Shown: positions 54,495-64,000, counted from the first letter of the stretch. The stretch is DNA of 64,000 nt from Trichomonas vaginalis G3 (GCF_026262505.1 NC_067205.1:1240001-1304000); one strand, 5' to 3'. Notes: generated from the sequence alone by a model not told the origin. Numbers and translations: made by a program.

Positions 54495-55106
54495 TTAATC
54501 GCGGATTGGAATTTGTTCACTCTTAACTGGGTTTGGAAGGAAAGGATTATAGGAATTGGGCTGTGGCTTGATAGTACTGCCTGTTGCCCAAAATGCTGGT
54601 AATGGCGCAGCTGTGGGTTTCTTGGATGAGAATGGAATATTGACATTTTGAGGGACGAGGGGCATTTCTTCTTGGATATTTTGCTCCTCATAAGCAGAAA
54701 TAAGCTTTCGATATGCATTGGGCCTTGTTTTGAACTTGTTTAGTTGCAAATCACGAAGCCTGATAAGTTCATTACTCATGTTTGAATCGACGATTGCAAG
54801 AACACGGTCTTTGAATAAGTCTTCATTATTTGCAAATTCTCGATAGTTTTGTGGTAAGGTGTAGATATCGATCTCTGACGGGATGACGACAATGATGTCA
54901 GAGTTCTTAATTCCATAAAACTTGAATGTGTGATGCTTGTCAAGAAGAATTCCATTGTATAAGAATCGAACTGATTTATCTTTAAGGAATTTATGAATGT
55001 CTTTGGAGGTAGCTGTTTCTAAAACTTTGACTTTAATGATCCATTGGCCAGGACAGAAAAGGTGAACAATATATTTTTGGCATGAAAGCGGAGTGTTAGA
55101 TTCCAT
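54495..55106 (-). CDS. ubiquitin-like domain protein
   Basis: 203 aa from the internal ATG at 55106 (MESNTPLSCQKYIVHLF). That start is preferred over the longer frame from 55196 because TCATTTTC, a good trichomonad initiator match, lies about 10 bases before it and the extra 30 residues look like non-coding DNA. Residues about 10-80 fit a ubiquitin-like fold (IIKVKVLETATSKDIHKFL, then VRFLYNGILLDKHHTFKFYGI, then DIIVVIP). The rest is helical, then Pro-rich. It may act as an adaptor in the ubiquitin system; no catalytic part is seen. Confidence 0.65.
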   Translation of the reverse strand: MESNTPLSCQKYIVHLFCPGQWIIKVKVLETATSKDIHKFLKDKSVRFLYNGILLDKHHTFKFYGIKNSDIIVVIPSEIDIYTLPQNYREFANNEDLFKDRVLAIVDSNMSNELIRLRDLQLNKFKTRPNAYRKLISAYEEQNIQEEMPLVPQNVNIPFSSKKPTAAPLPAFWATGSTIKPQPNSYNPFLPNPVKSEQIPIRD

Positions 55107-55284
55107 CAAGAAAATGAGACCCAAACAATTATAAATGAATGCAAGTTCAGAAATTATTGAGAACATATCAGAAATTGATTTGAATCTCACTTTCAAAAAT
55201 TATGAAGAAAATTTAATCGAAAAAACATTTGAACACATTAGTTAGGTTATATGAGTAGAGTAATTTTAGCCGAAATTTGGTTTT

Positions 55285-57573
55285 GAGAATAATATTTTCG
55301 GTTTTCTCTTCAAATAATTGAAAGAATGATACTATTATAGGTTTATTATATTATATAGCATATAATCATGCTATAGCCGAAAATTATAAGTTTTGAGAAG
55401 ATTGAATATAACACAAATAAATTTGAATGTAAGTTAAATTGCTTGTTGTTTTTAATAGCTATTTAATGAGAAATCCAATATTGCAAAATTCAAATTGAAT
55501 GATTGAAAGAACAGAAAAAGTCATTCTTTTCAATTTCGAATATGTTTCATTGTATTTATAATTATATGGCAAATAAGATATTTAAACTTGATTTTTGAAG
55601 GAAAATTCACAAAATTGAAAAAATTCAAATAATTTTTATTCAAAAATAAACTAGTTATTTGAGTTTAATACTAATTATCTATTCAAACTACAAAGTTTGT
55701 AATTTAAAATATTTTGTGAGATCAGATTGAATTAATTCAAGGTTCTTTTCAATTAATATTCATGACCATATTACGCATTTTCGAACATTCTAAACCAAAT
55801 ATATAAAAATGGGAGACGAATGTTAAATTTGCTAGACATGGGGGAGTTGTCTGCAAAGTTTTAGCTCTTATCTCTAACAAAAAATTAATTTTTAAAAAAA
55901 AGACCGAATACGTTTCACAGCGAGAAAAAAATAAAAGGCAAGATAGAATTTTCTAGACATAAAGAAGTTGTCTACCAAGTGTCAGCTCTTATCTCTAACA
56001 AAAAATTAATTTTTAAAAAAAAGACCGAATACGTTTCACAGCGAGAAAAAAATAAAAGGCAAGATAGAATTTTCTAGACATAAAGAAGTTGTCTACCAAG
56101 TGTCAGCTCTTATCTCTAACAAAAAATTAATTTTTAAAAAAAAGACCGAATACGTTTCACAGCGAGAAAAAAATAAAAGGCAAGATAGAATTTTCTAGAC
56201 ATAAAGAAGTTGTCTACCAAGTGTCAGCTGTTACTTCTTCTCAATACTGATATAAAATAAAAATCTTTATTATTTATTTAACCTTTATTGTTTCATTAAA
56301 CTTCATTTATTTTATATTATAGTTTTATTCTTTTAGCTACTTGTAAAATAATCTAATTTTATATCATCATTTTACCGGATTATTCTTCAGTGCATCGATT
56401 GTGTATCTAAAATAATATCATTATCCTTATTCTGTTTTTTCCAAAATTCTTTTAAATATCTTTTTTGGTTAGATTACTTTATACTTTTTACTTTTATTTT
56501 ATAATTTCAAAAAAATTTGGTGATTGTTCTATTCTGTTACAATGTGCATTATCATATTCTAATGAATTATTCATTACATACATTTAAAAAACTTGTTAAA
56601 AATGAAATTAAAAATTATGTTTATTATTACGCTGTGAATGTGTCAACAGCGGTCATGCCTGTATCTGTATCCCATATTTGCCACAACCTTTCTGTATCTG
56701 CATTTGTGTATTTCGGTTTCAGCTGATACATTTGATTTGGCGTGTAATTTGTTCCAGTTAATGGATTAATTGGGAGATCTTCATGCGGTGTGTTATTATT
56801 GTACTCCCAAATAAAGGCAGGAATAGCCTGAATGCTTTGGCAGCGCTCCAATGTCGGCCAGAATCTCTCAATCTTCCCATTTTGGTAGGGAGAATGAGAG
56901 TCTGTATGCCGCCATTGGACGCCCCAAAGATCAAGTAGATCTTGAAAGGCGCCCCTATTTTCTGAACCGTTGTCGGTCCAGAAACAATAAGGGGCGCCAA
57001 ATTCAATGAAGGCGGAAGCCGCAACGTTCGCTGTCGTCGCTGCCAGCATATCTGGTATTTGTATACACGCTAGGACTTTGCGGCTAAAATCGTCGATTAT
57101 GCCATAATATATACTGGCCACGAACACCCCTAAAATAATGAACATCTGCGTGCCAGATAAGATTGGGTGAAAGCGCCCAATATCTTACTGCTGTTTCTGG
57201 CCCGGCATGCTCTAATCGCGTCTTGGTGAAATGATTTTCTTTGAAGTATCTGCGTACTTCTCTATAAGATACATCAATTTGTTGTAATTTCAAACGTTTC
57301 CATTGTTTTGTTTGACCACAGGGAAAGGTCCAGTGGTCATGTATCACAGCAAGAGCTTTGATTTGGTCGTAGGGATTGACCCTACGACCTTTCTTGCCTT
57401 TAGGCAATGGGATATTCTGTAAGCTAAATTGATTTTGTAAAAAAGATTTTGAAACATCTAAATATTTGAAATCATTTGATTGAAGGGTTGGGGCGATGGG
57501 AACATGGGTGCAAGCTTCTTCCCATGTCATTTTACCTTCTTCAATCTGATTGGAAATACCAATTAGGTAAATT
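55285..57573 (-). mobile_element. integrase-type DNA transposon, copy B (cut by Polinton 2)
   Basis: Nearly identical to copy A in reverse orientation. The outer 20 bases or so of its left terminal repeat are missing or changed, and it has an extra segment of about 65 bases near 55567-55632. It carries the tandem units of about 121 bp (55857-56230). The right side stops at 57573, where Polinton 2 begins inside the integrase gene (56627-57573), 14 codons after its start codon. The integrase has a frameshift near 57,110, so this copy is inactive. Confidence 0.88.
56627..57573 (-). pseudogene. integrase of transposon copy B
   Basis: Same protein as at 43344-44318, with catalytic D210 and E245 regions intact, but with a frameshift near 57,110 close to the first catalytic aspartate and an N-terminus interrupted by Polinton 2. 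High identity to copy A points to recent movement. Confidence 0.85.
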
Positions 57574-57736
57574 AGTTAGTATACAAGTCTTGGGTACGGC
57601 GGCACTGCGTTCCACCTTACCCAATACTTGTGAATTTGACACTTTACAAAGCCGCCAACCACTTCACTAACAAACTTACTAATGTAAAAAATAAACGTTC
57701 TCACTATCGTTCTCACTAACGACTTCACTAATGTTC
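57574..57736. repeat. left terminal region of Polinton 2
   Basis: A GC-richer start with self-complementary strings (CAAGTCTTGGGTA against TACCCAATACTTG, and GGCGGC against GCCGCC), then repeated GTTCTCACTA/CTTCACTAA strings leading to the first gene. The terminal repeat partner is outside the window. Confidence 0.6.
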
Positions 57737-58021
57737 TCATAAATTTTCCTCAATATCTTCATCATCAGTGTTAACCCTATTGTAGTCATACTTGAAGCCA
57801 TAAACTTTCTCTAACTTCTTAACGTACAATTTACATAACTTACCTTCATCATCGTATGGTTTAATGATATAACTATTTCTATCTTTATACACAGTCAATG
57901 AAAAGTCAACTGGTCTCGGATGTATTTGAAAGAACATGTTATGCTCAGGAAGGAAGAATAAATGTTTAAATGTATGTTTGTTATACTGTGGAATTCGAAT
58001 GAGTTGCTTTTGTTCTGTCAT
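57737..58021 (-). CDS. unknown Polinton 2 protein, 94 aa
   Basis: Looks whole. Begins MTEQKQLIRIPQYNK directly after the A/T start motif. Basic middle and acidic C-terminus (DDEDIEENL). No family recognised. Confidence 0.5.
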   Translation of the reverse strand: MTEQKQLIRIPQYNKHTFKHLFFLPEHNMFFQIHPRPVDFSLTVYKDRNSYIIKPYDDEGKLCKLYVKKLEKVYGFKYDYNRVNTDDEDIEENL

Positions 58022-58173
58022 TTATATAAAAATAAAATAAAAAATAATTTTAAAAATTAATGATATCACCACCCTCACACGTATGAAAACATAGCACAAA
58101 AATAAATTTAGGTGAAGTGGTGAGATCTCACCTCTTTTTTCACCTGTTTTTTCACCCTGTTGAATTCATTGCT
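58022..58173. promoter_or_regulatory. start motif and shared palindrome region
   Basis: 58022-58044 is the A/T motif (TTATTTTTATATAA on the minus strand) directly before the 94-aa gene. 58110-58135 has GTGAGATCTCACCTCTTTT, nearly the same as 3100-3125 and 7750-7775 in Polinton 1. Confidence 0.5.
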
Positions 58174-58410
58174 TTATAACTCTCTTCCTTTCTCCAACTC
58201 TTCTAGCTTCTTCCTAAGTTTAGCAATGTTGTCCTCATGAAGTTTAATCTTTCTCAAAATTCCTTCTTTATCTAATGGTTGCTTTATCTTTCTAAACTGA
58301 ACTCTACCATCCTTCATAGTATGAATGTAAAAACCTTCTGGAATAGTTCCTGATTTAATGTATTCTACCAAAAACTTTTGTTTCATTGCTTCAGTGACTT
58401 TATTTGTCAT
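58174..58410 (-). CDS. unknown Polinton 2 protein, 78 aa
   Basis: Begins MTNKVTEAMKQKFLVEY (ATG at 58410, preferred to an upstream TTG) and ends in a lysine/leucine heptad helix, EDNIAKLRKKLEELEKG, probably a coiled coil. No family recognised. Confidence 0.5.
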   Translation of the reverse strand: MTNKVTEAMKQKFLVEYIKSGTIPEGFYIHTMKDGRVQFRKIKQPLDKEGILRKIKLHEDNIAKLRKKLEELEKGREL

Positions 58411-58458
58411 TTCAATCAAATAAAAATTTTAATATTAAATAAAAATAACGTTATTTTT

Positions 58459-58900
58459 TCAGTAAGGAAACGCAGGAGTTTTACGATTTATTTGAGGAGT
58501 AGGTTCTGGTTTAAATGTTGGAGTCGGTTTAGGAGTTGACTTTTGAACAGGAGTTTGTACTTCCATAGGTTCAGGAGTCATTGAAGGTTTTGCTTGTGAA
58601 GGTGTCGGAGTTTGTTTAACTTCAGCTACTTCAGTATTATTTACAACATTTGCTTTATTTCTTTTCAACATCATAACTGCTCCTGCTGTAGCTAGCAAAC
58701 CTAGTGGGAGACCATATCTTATATAAGGACTTGACCAAATGCTATTTTTGACAGGAGCTGGTGGAACACCTAACCTTGGTGAGACTGCTCTTTGCCATTG
58801 TGCAGCTCATAAGAAATATTCAATAGGTGCTCCATAATCGTTTGGTAAAGTTTGTTTCATAGATGGTGAAGGTTCACGAGAGCTTGATGAAGAACTCATT
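58459..58900 (-). pseudogene. Polinton 2 membrane-anchor / proline-rich protein remnant
   Basis: Serine-rich start, one hydrophobic helix (LGLLATAGAVMML) and a long Pro/Thr/Lys tail with repeats such as PTPSQAKPSMTPEP. Could be a virion membrane or spike-like protein; inferred from layout only. About one break. Confidence 0.5.
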
Positions 58901-58928
58901 TATAAGCTTTAAAATAAACGTTCATCCT

Positions 58929-60500
58929 TTATTCCTCACTGTCGTCCGCAGCTAAGTTATAGTCATCTAATCTTATTATGGGGATGCCATTAGCACGCAC
59001 CTGAATGGCAAAGCAACAATCCCTCATAAATCCAATAAGTGGCTTAGGTACATTTTCAGTTGCTAGTTCAATAGGTCCTTTAACAGACAATTTGTATGTT
59101 ATTGGAGCAGTAGATGTTTGACCTTGCTGGAAGCAAAAGTCCACTTCTGTTGGAAAACCACATAAGAAATGTGTGTTGTCATAGCTATCCCATTTATGTT
59201 CCACACTACCATCATCCACCAATGACCTCATAACATCTTCATTAAATCCTATCATATCATTGTTTGTATTGCAAGCGTTCGCAACCATTTCATAAAATAC
59301 AGGTCCATATGATTTTTCTGGTTCTGCAGGTATATTTCCATAAGCTCCCATGGAAAGCTGAAGATATTTAAACTTAGGGTTCTCAAAATTAACATAATAG
59401 TTGTCTTTCTTTCTAAATAGTGCCCAAATACTTTTAACATTAATAGGCGTATAAGCTGCTGTAAATGTTGCACTTGAACTATCTGTATTCTTTGAGAATG
59501 AACGTCCATAGGAATCCAATCCATAACTTTAACAGGAAAACATAAAGCCTCGTTTGTATAATGTTCTACAAGTTCTGTATAAATGTTAGGGTCTAAAGAG
59601 AATGACTTTGGATGAATGAAACATTCATTAAAATCCATCTTTGTTCGAAATAGTTGCTGGGTTACAGTTGTAATAGTAACTGTTCCACTAGCTTCTACTG
59701 CCTTCGTTATCATAGTGAATGGTTCATTCCATGGAACAAATTTATTTGTCGGTGGATTTGAATCTGAAGCAAATGCAACTTTAAGAGTTGGATTGAAAGC
59801 AATGATATCATTTACAGATATAGATGTGCATTGTAAGGCGTCGCTACTGAACTTTACTTTAAGCTGAATGTTTCCTGCAAAAGCTGGAATAAATCGAATA
59901 GCTTCTAATGGAAGGAATCTTCTAACAGGAATTCTTAAACGAAGCTTAAAATCAAATGATTTTCCTGCTGTAATTGGACCACTAACAATTTGTCCTGTTC
60001 TGCATGTTCCCGAATGACTCCATACATCTTCATGTCGAGTCTTTGAGAAAACATCTACTTTCTTTATTTGTTCGGTAGTTTGTGAGTTTGAAGTTATATA
60101 TGCTTCTTCTCTTGCGTTGTCTTGAGAATATACGATACGACCATTTGCAAGGATTTGATATCCAGCAACTGCATAGAACGTCATCGAAACCAATCCAAAA
60201 TCCTGGTGGGTTTGTTTTATTGGAACCTGAACCAATTTCTTTATCTACAATAAATTGACCTTCCATTTTATACGTAATGAATGTATTGTAAAGGTCCAAC
60301 ATATTTTCACCAGGAGGTGAGAGATTGAATGTTACCCATGTGTTATCTTTAGCAGTTCCAGGTTGTGATGGAATCTTTGCGTCAGAATATTTTCTATTAG
60401 TGTCACCAATTTGAACTGCATTGTCTATGATATCGAAATATGAGCGAATCTGATGAATATGCTCTGCTGGAGTAAATTCGTTTAACTGTTCGTTCTGCAT
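58929..60500 (-). pseudogene. Polinton 2 capsid-type protein remnant
   Basis: A gene of about 1.57 kb coding for a beta-rich protein. It begins with residues MQNEQLNEFTPAEHIHQ, and strings such as RIPVRRFLPLEAIRFIPAF and QLKVKF fit a jelly-roll capsid protein of the double jelly-roll type known from Polintons. The assignment to the major capsid protein is by size, position and character, not by a clear motif. Broken, about two breaks. Confidence 0.65.
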
Positions 60501-60527
60501 GTATTTACTTCAGATAAAAATATCTAT

Positions 60528-60956
60528 TTACTTCATTATTCTCACTCTTCTTCTTGGCATTCGTGGTGGAAGTTGTTTCTTGACATTTTCAATGAACTGT
60601 ACATTCTCTTTTGTCTCAACTTCTTTCACTGGCGGGTCAGGGTTCTTTGACTCGGTTTGTTTTTCAATGAAATTCACGAACTTTGCAATAAGCTCTTGGT
60701 TCGTTATTGAAAGTACATCTGGCTTCTTTTCTTCTGGTTCTATTGGTGGCTCAGTTTGAACAGAAGGTTTTATATGGGCTTCGTGGACTTCACCCTTGTC
60801 ATGCACCTTAATGTTGTCGCTTTCTGCATTCGCTAATGGAACCTTTCTTTTTCTTACATATATTTTACCATCTTTACTCTGACTTACGTAATAGAAAGGA
60901 TGTTGTATTCCTCTTGCGTCATTTAATATAATAGACTCTCGCTCTGATTTTGACAA
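60528..60956 (-). CDS. unknown Polinton 2 protein, about 142 aa
   Basis: Upstream of the capsid gene on the same strand, 27 bases away. Basic ends and an acidic, proline-containing middle (TEPPIEPEEKKPDV); ends PPRMPRRRVRIMK. The start is uncertain because no in-frame ATG is seen near the 5' end. Could be a virion core or DNA-binding protein. Unknown. Confidence 0.4.
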   Translation of the reverse strand: MSKSERESIILNDARGIQHPFYYVSQSKDGKIYVRKRKVPLANAESDNIKVHDKGEVHEAHIKPSVQTEPPIEPEEKKPDVLSITNQELIAKFVNFIEKQTESKNPDPPVKEVETKENVQFIENVKKQLPPRMPRRRVRIMK

Positions 60957-61007
60957 GCTTATTTTACATCGGTTAAAGTTTTAATTTTGTTTTTTATCTG
61001 CAGTCAA

Positions 61008-61247
61008 ATGACTCAGACAAGCCCTACGGACAAGACCCAAGGGGTCATAGATGTTGAAGCATTGAAGAAAGAAATTCGTGAGCAAATTTTATCCGAACTG
61101 AAGGAACAAAAACAAGAACAAAAGCCAGAGAGACCAAAGAGAAAACTTAGTGAAAAACAACTTGCTGCATTAGCTGCTGGAAGACAAAAGAACCCACGTT
61201 TGCTGGCGAAGAAAGCTAGAGAAGAAGCTGAAGCAAAGAAAGAGTAA
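61008..61247 (+). CDS. small basic Polinton 2 protein, 79 aa
   Basis: Begins MTQTSPTDKTQG. One long charged helix follows (VEALKKEIREQILSELKEQ), then a very basic end (RPKRKLSEKQLAALAAGRQ). The amino-acid mix suggests nucleic acid binding. Divergent from the gene at 60528-60956. Confidence 0.5.
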   Translation: MTQTSPTDKTQGVIDVEALKKEIREQILSELKEQKQEQKPERPKRKLSEKQLAALAAGRQKNPRLLAKKAREEAEAKKE

Positions 61248-61271
61248 ATGGTTTATTTTTATCGGAACTAA

Positions 61272-62129
61272 ATGTATAGACAAATACCTTTATCTGTTGC
61301 GTTCAGTAGTGAAAACCCTGACGTCAAAATAAAGGGGAACAGAGTAACGTTTAAGTTTCCAACAGACTGGATTGTGAACATAAATGAAGAGAAGTACATT
61401 GGCATAACAAATATGTATATAACACGTGCTTTCAGAAAGGTTGACTTTATACTTCAAGTCGAGATAGAAAATGACGAACAGTCTTTTAGCGCCCAAAACA
61501 TTCACATATACAAATACTTTAAAGACGATACAACATTGTTGCAATGTATGATTTCATTTAATGAGATGTTCGAGAAAAAGTTCAACATTGAAGTACCAAC
61601 TTTACAGCCTTTACGTGAGTTTCTTGCACAACTGAAAGAAGAAGGTAGTCAGCCACAACTTATAGACTTTCATTATGAATTTAATGAAAATGAAGATGGA
61701 ACACATGACTGTCAGTTTGTTGTATTCTCACCATTCAATGAAGTCGCTAAAAAGAAAGAAAATCCATTACGTATAAGATTTCAAATCTCTGAACCAAGTG
61801 ATGATTTCAAAAATGTTTTCAATTATGATGCAATGCTTCCGAGGAAAAATGAATTTTCAAAGATTGTAACACCTGGCATTTGGGATAGAAAGCAAGCTAT
61901 ATTATATTCAAACTTAAGTAAGGGAGTTGAAAATGAGTTCATTGGTCATACAAGAACTACACCACTGCCAAATCCTAAATACTATAAATTAACTGGCTTC
62001 AATCGTGAGTTTTGGGTAGACATGTTCTCCACTCATGACCATAACTGCCCAGTGTTCTTACCTCCAGACCATAAGGACTGTCTCTACATTGAAGCACAAC
62101 TCTTAAACTCTACCATCGCAGTATTGTAA
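61272..62129 (+). CDS. unknown Polinton 2 protein, 285 aa (structural type?)
   Basis: Looks whole. Beta-rich, with strings DVKIKGNRVTFKFPTDWIVN and GITNMYITRAFRKVDFILQVEIEN; no cysteine-rich or enzymatic motif. The length and the place beside the capsid gene are in the range of a minor capsid (penton) protein of Polintons, but I cannot confirm it. ATG at 61272 after TTTATTTTTATCGG. Confidence 0.5.
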   Translation: MYRQIPLSVAFSSENPDVKIKGNRVTFKFPTDWIVNINEEKYIGITNMYITRAFRKVDFILQVEIENDEQSFSAQNIHIYKYFKDDTTLLQCMISFNEMFEKKFNIEVPTLQPLREFLAQLKEEGSQPQLIDFHYEFNENEDGTHDCQFVVFSPFNEVAKKKENPLRIRFQISEPSDDFKNVFNYDAMLPRKNEFSKIVTPGIWDRKQAILYSNLSKGVENEFIGHTRTTPLPNPKYYKLTGFNREFWVDMFSTHDHNCPVFLPPDHKDCLYIEAQLLNSTIAVL

Positions 62130-62138
62130 ATGACCACA

Positions 62139-62165
62139 TGGGCTTCGCCCTTGCCGCTAGCGGCT
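62139..62165. terminator. double hairpin between convergent Polinton 2 genes
   Basis: GGGCttcGCCC (62140-62150) is followed at once by GCCGCtaGCGGC (62153-62164), then TTATTTTTAT. It lies between the stop of the 285-aa gene (62129) and the stop of PolB (62235, other strand). A two-hairpin transcript end or processing signal is inferred. Confidence 0.5.
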
Positions 62166-62234
62166 TATTTTTATCATGAATGGTCTCACTGCTGACAAAA
62201 ATATATGACCTCATTATTTTTATCACGAATGACC

Positions 62235-64000
62235 TCAGAACTTCAACTTACGAATAAAGCTTGTTTTAGTCGTTATTGAGAAGTTAAACTTTTCAGCAAA
62301 GCAAGGACTAGAAGACTTACATAAGTCAAATCCAATCTCTTGACCGTCATAAAGTGCTTTGTAAAGTTTCATTAAACTGAACTCAGAGTCTTTGTCATAT
62401 GTTCCAACAGGTATGTGAATGTTCTTATCTTCATTGTAATAGCATTGTATAGCTTCAGGAAACATTTCATTAGCTGTTAAAGCAAGAACGTCTTGTTTTA
62501 CACCTTTACAACGTGCATGAAATGCAACTTCATTTAAATCATTCGTGAGTAAGTCTATGTAAGTCTTCTTTCCACAAAATATTGACTTGTATGCTAAACT
62601 TTGTTTTCCAGGTGTTATTTCTGCGAAGTCAGAATGAAAATGACCAAGGTTCTTTCCTATAAGTTCGCGACCGTATCTCTTCTTAAACTCTGTTGCAAGC
62701 TTTGGTATGTCTTCATTGAAAATATGCATGCTATCACAGTCCTGGTAAAATATTTGAAGTCCCATATCTTCAGCAGTACAGAATACTTCACACATTATTC
62801 TCTTCGACATAGACAGAATGTTAACACCAAGTGGACAGAAGTTAAAGTGTCTGCAAATGCTTTTCGTTAGCTTGAAAATAGTTTTATCTGAACCATCCAA
62901 ACCTTCGAACTTCACTATATGGTTGTAGTTTCTGATGGCATATCTTATAGCATCTTTGTCATTTACTATGGTTATTTTTGACTCAATAGGAGATAGAATA
63001 GTTTTGCCATAAATACTGTTCAGAATGAGCTTTATATTTTCTTGCAAAGGATTTCCTTCTTTCTTATACTTTAACCTTAACTCAAACAACTTCTTTACTT
63101 CATCTCTTATTCTAATATCTCTGTTTCCATCGTAGTAATATCCTTGCAACACTTCACATTTGATACCTTGATATTTTATAAGGTCTTGTAATGTTATATG
63201 GTCAACATACATGAGACAGCAAGTGTTTGAACTTCTGGGAACGTTAAGTTCTGGATTTAGTTCAGGGTCGCAAACTATTAAAGGAAAGTGTCTATGTATT
63301 CCAATCTCTGTTATCTTAATGAGAACAAAGAAGCCAGACATAAACTTTTCACCAATGGGTTCCTTTTGGTCGTCATCGAATAAATGTCTCATGAGATACT
63401 CTGTGCTTAACATTTCTTTCTTCATAACCTTTGGAATACCTTCTAAAGTATAAAGTCTTGCTATAGCTGATGGATATAATGAAACAGCGTCGAAATCAGC
63501 AATGAGTTTCTTTTCGCTCTTTTGTTTCATGTTATCTGACAGCATACATCTTCCACCTTGAATACAGCGTGAAATAAATTCTCTTGGTTTATTTGGTAAT
63601 GTGCAAAGATACTTCCAGAACTGACCGCTTCTCTTCTTATAAAACTTCTTTTCACCATTATCTTTCCAAAAGCTTTCTATAAGTGCTGGGTTTCCTGTTT
63701 GCTTAAGAGCTTCCAAAATGGCTTTCTGGTCATTTGTCAGTGTGCTTTCATCTCTATATGGTCTCTTTTTTGGTTTGCCTTTCTTTACATCTGACATTGT
63801 TAAGCCTTCATATTCTGTTAAATCATACATCTTTATTTCAGTAAGATTCTTTATGTTTGTCAAGAAGAAGTCATAGTGCATTTCAACAATACCTGCAGCA
63901 TTTGCTTCTATCTCTGATATAAAGTTCTCCTTCAAGAGCTGATGTAGTAATGTTCCAATATTATTGAGGTTTAACGTAGAACATTCATACTTTCCACCAA
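62235..64000 (-). CDS. Polinton 2 protein-primed DNA polymerase B, C-terminal part
   Basis: Palm motifs in order: DFDAVSLYPSA (A), ILNSIYGKTILS (B) and QDCDSMHIF (C), with the YKSIFCGKKTY string after them. The frame is open from 62235 to the window edge and continues outside, so the exonuclease half is not seen. The part shown looks whole. It differs strongly from the PolB of Polinton 1, so the two elements belong to different lineages. Confidence 0.88.
   Translation of the reverse strand, partial: GGKYECSTLNLNNIGTLLHQLLKENFISEIEANAAGIVEMHYDFFLTNIKNLTEIKMYDLTEYEGLTMSDVKKGKPKKRPYRDESTLTNDQKAILEALKQTGNPALIESFWKDNGEKKFYKKRSGQFWKYLCTLPNKPREFISRCIQGGRCMLSDNMKQKSEKKLIADFDAVSLYPSAIARLYTLEGIPKVMKKEMLSTEYLMRHLFDDDQKEPIGEKFMSGFFVLIKITEIGIHRHFPLIVCDPELNPELNVPRSSNTCCLMYVDHITLQDLIKYQGIKCEVLQGYYYDGNRDIRIRDEVKKLFELRLKYKKEGNPLQENIKLILNSIYGKTILSPIESKITIVNDKDAIRYAIRNYNHIVKFEGLDGSDKTIFKLTKSICRHFNFCPLGVNILSMSKRIMCEVFCTAEDMGLQIFYQDCDSMHIFNEDIPKLATEFKKRYGRELIGKNLGHFHSDFAEITPGKQSLAYKSIFCGKKTYIDLLTNDLNEVAFHARCKGVKQDVLALTANEMFPEAIQCYYNEDKNIHIPVGTYDKDSEFSLMKLYKALYDGQEIGFDLCKSSSPCFAEKFNFSITTKTSFIRKLKF

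Larger units (their letters stand above)
57574..64000. mobile_element. Polinton/Maverick 2 (left part; right end outside the window)
   Basis: Starts AGTTAGTATACAAG at 57574, directly after transposon copy B sequence is interrupted. It carries small genes, a capsid-type gene, further structural-type genes and a protein-primed PolB. Copy A gives the unoccupied sequence, so the left edge is exact; the far end and its target duplication lie outside. Fossil with about three or four breaks; most genes still look near whole, so it is young. Confidence 0.9.

Noticed and set aside
55107-55196. 30-residue N-terminal extension of the ubiquitin-like protein
   Set aside because: An initiator-like TCATTTTC lies downstream of that start, and the extension looks like non-coding sequence.

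Overview
The window looks like a chromosome piece of a trichomonad (Parabasalia; Trichomonas or Tritrichomonas type). The evidence is a very AT-rich, intron-poor layout, TAA-ended single-exon genes, protist-style signalling proteins (MyTH4-RhoGAP, VPS9, LARP1-type DM15, C2-like, ubiquitin-like), an ER glucosidase II alpha subunit, and Polinton/Maverick elements of the kind that crowd trichomonad genomes. The species cannot be fixed from the sequence alone.

Layout. 1-15011: right part of a decayed Polinton (Polinton 1), built as a large inverted repeat (arms 1-4146 and 6735-10873) around a primase-helicase remnant, followed by PolB and an unknown gene out to the terminus. 15012-19718: a copy of an integrase-type DNA transposon (copy C) holding a nested stack: a hAT-like element (15317-19307) was invaded by a small hairpin-array element (P1, 15668-16512) and by a Mutator-like element (16577-18582), which was itself invaded by a second hairpin-array element (P2, 16883-17831). 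19719-20028: C-terminal end of a host gene cut by copy C. 20029-27749: gene-poor DNA with a 121-bp tandem repeat, a GC-rich hairpin cluster, a foldback and a second, clean hAT-like copy (26347-27460). 27750-40792: host genes (CAP-domain membrane protein, MyTH4-RhoGAP, DM15 protein, cytochrome b5-like, glucosidase II alpha, interrupted pseudokinase). 42328-45366: complete integrase transposon (copy A) with a 17-bp target duplication, then a Mutator-like copy (45522-46573). 46753-55196: host genes (small conserved protein, VPS9 protein, C2-like/proline-rich protein, coiled-coil protein, ubiquitin-like protein). 55285-57573: third integrase transposon (copy B), cut by Polinton 2 (57574 to the window end), which carries capsid, PolB and small-gene remnants.

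The host genes form no operon; each is separate, and their themes are membrane traffic, small-GTPase control, ER glycoprotein processing and RNA binding. The mobile part is the unusual half. Paralogous empty sites inside the window let several element ends and target duplications be read directly. The most striking item is a pair of related small elements (P1 and P2), each carrying a repeat unit of about 250 bp made of four different long hairpins in the same cyclic order. Stem sequences differ between the copies while pairing is kept.
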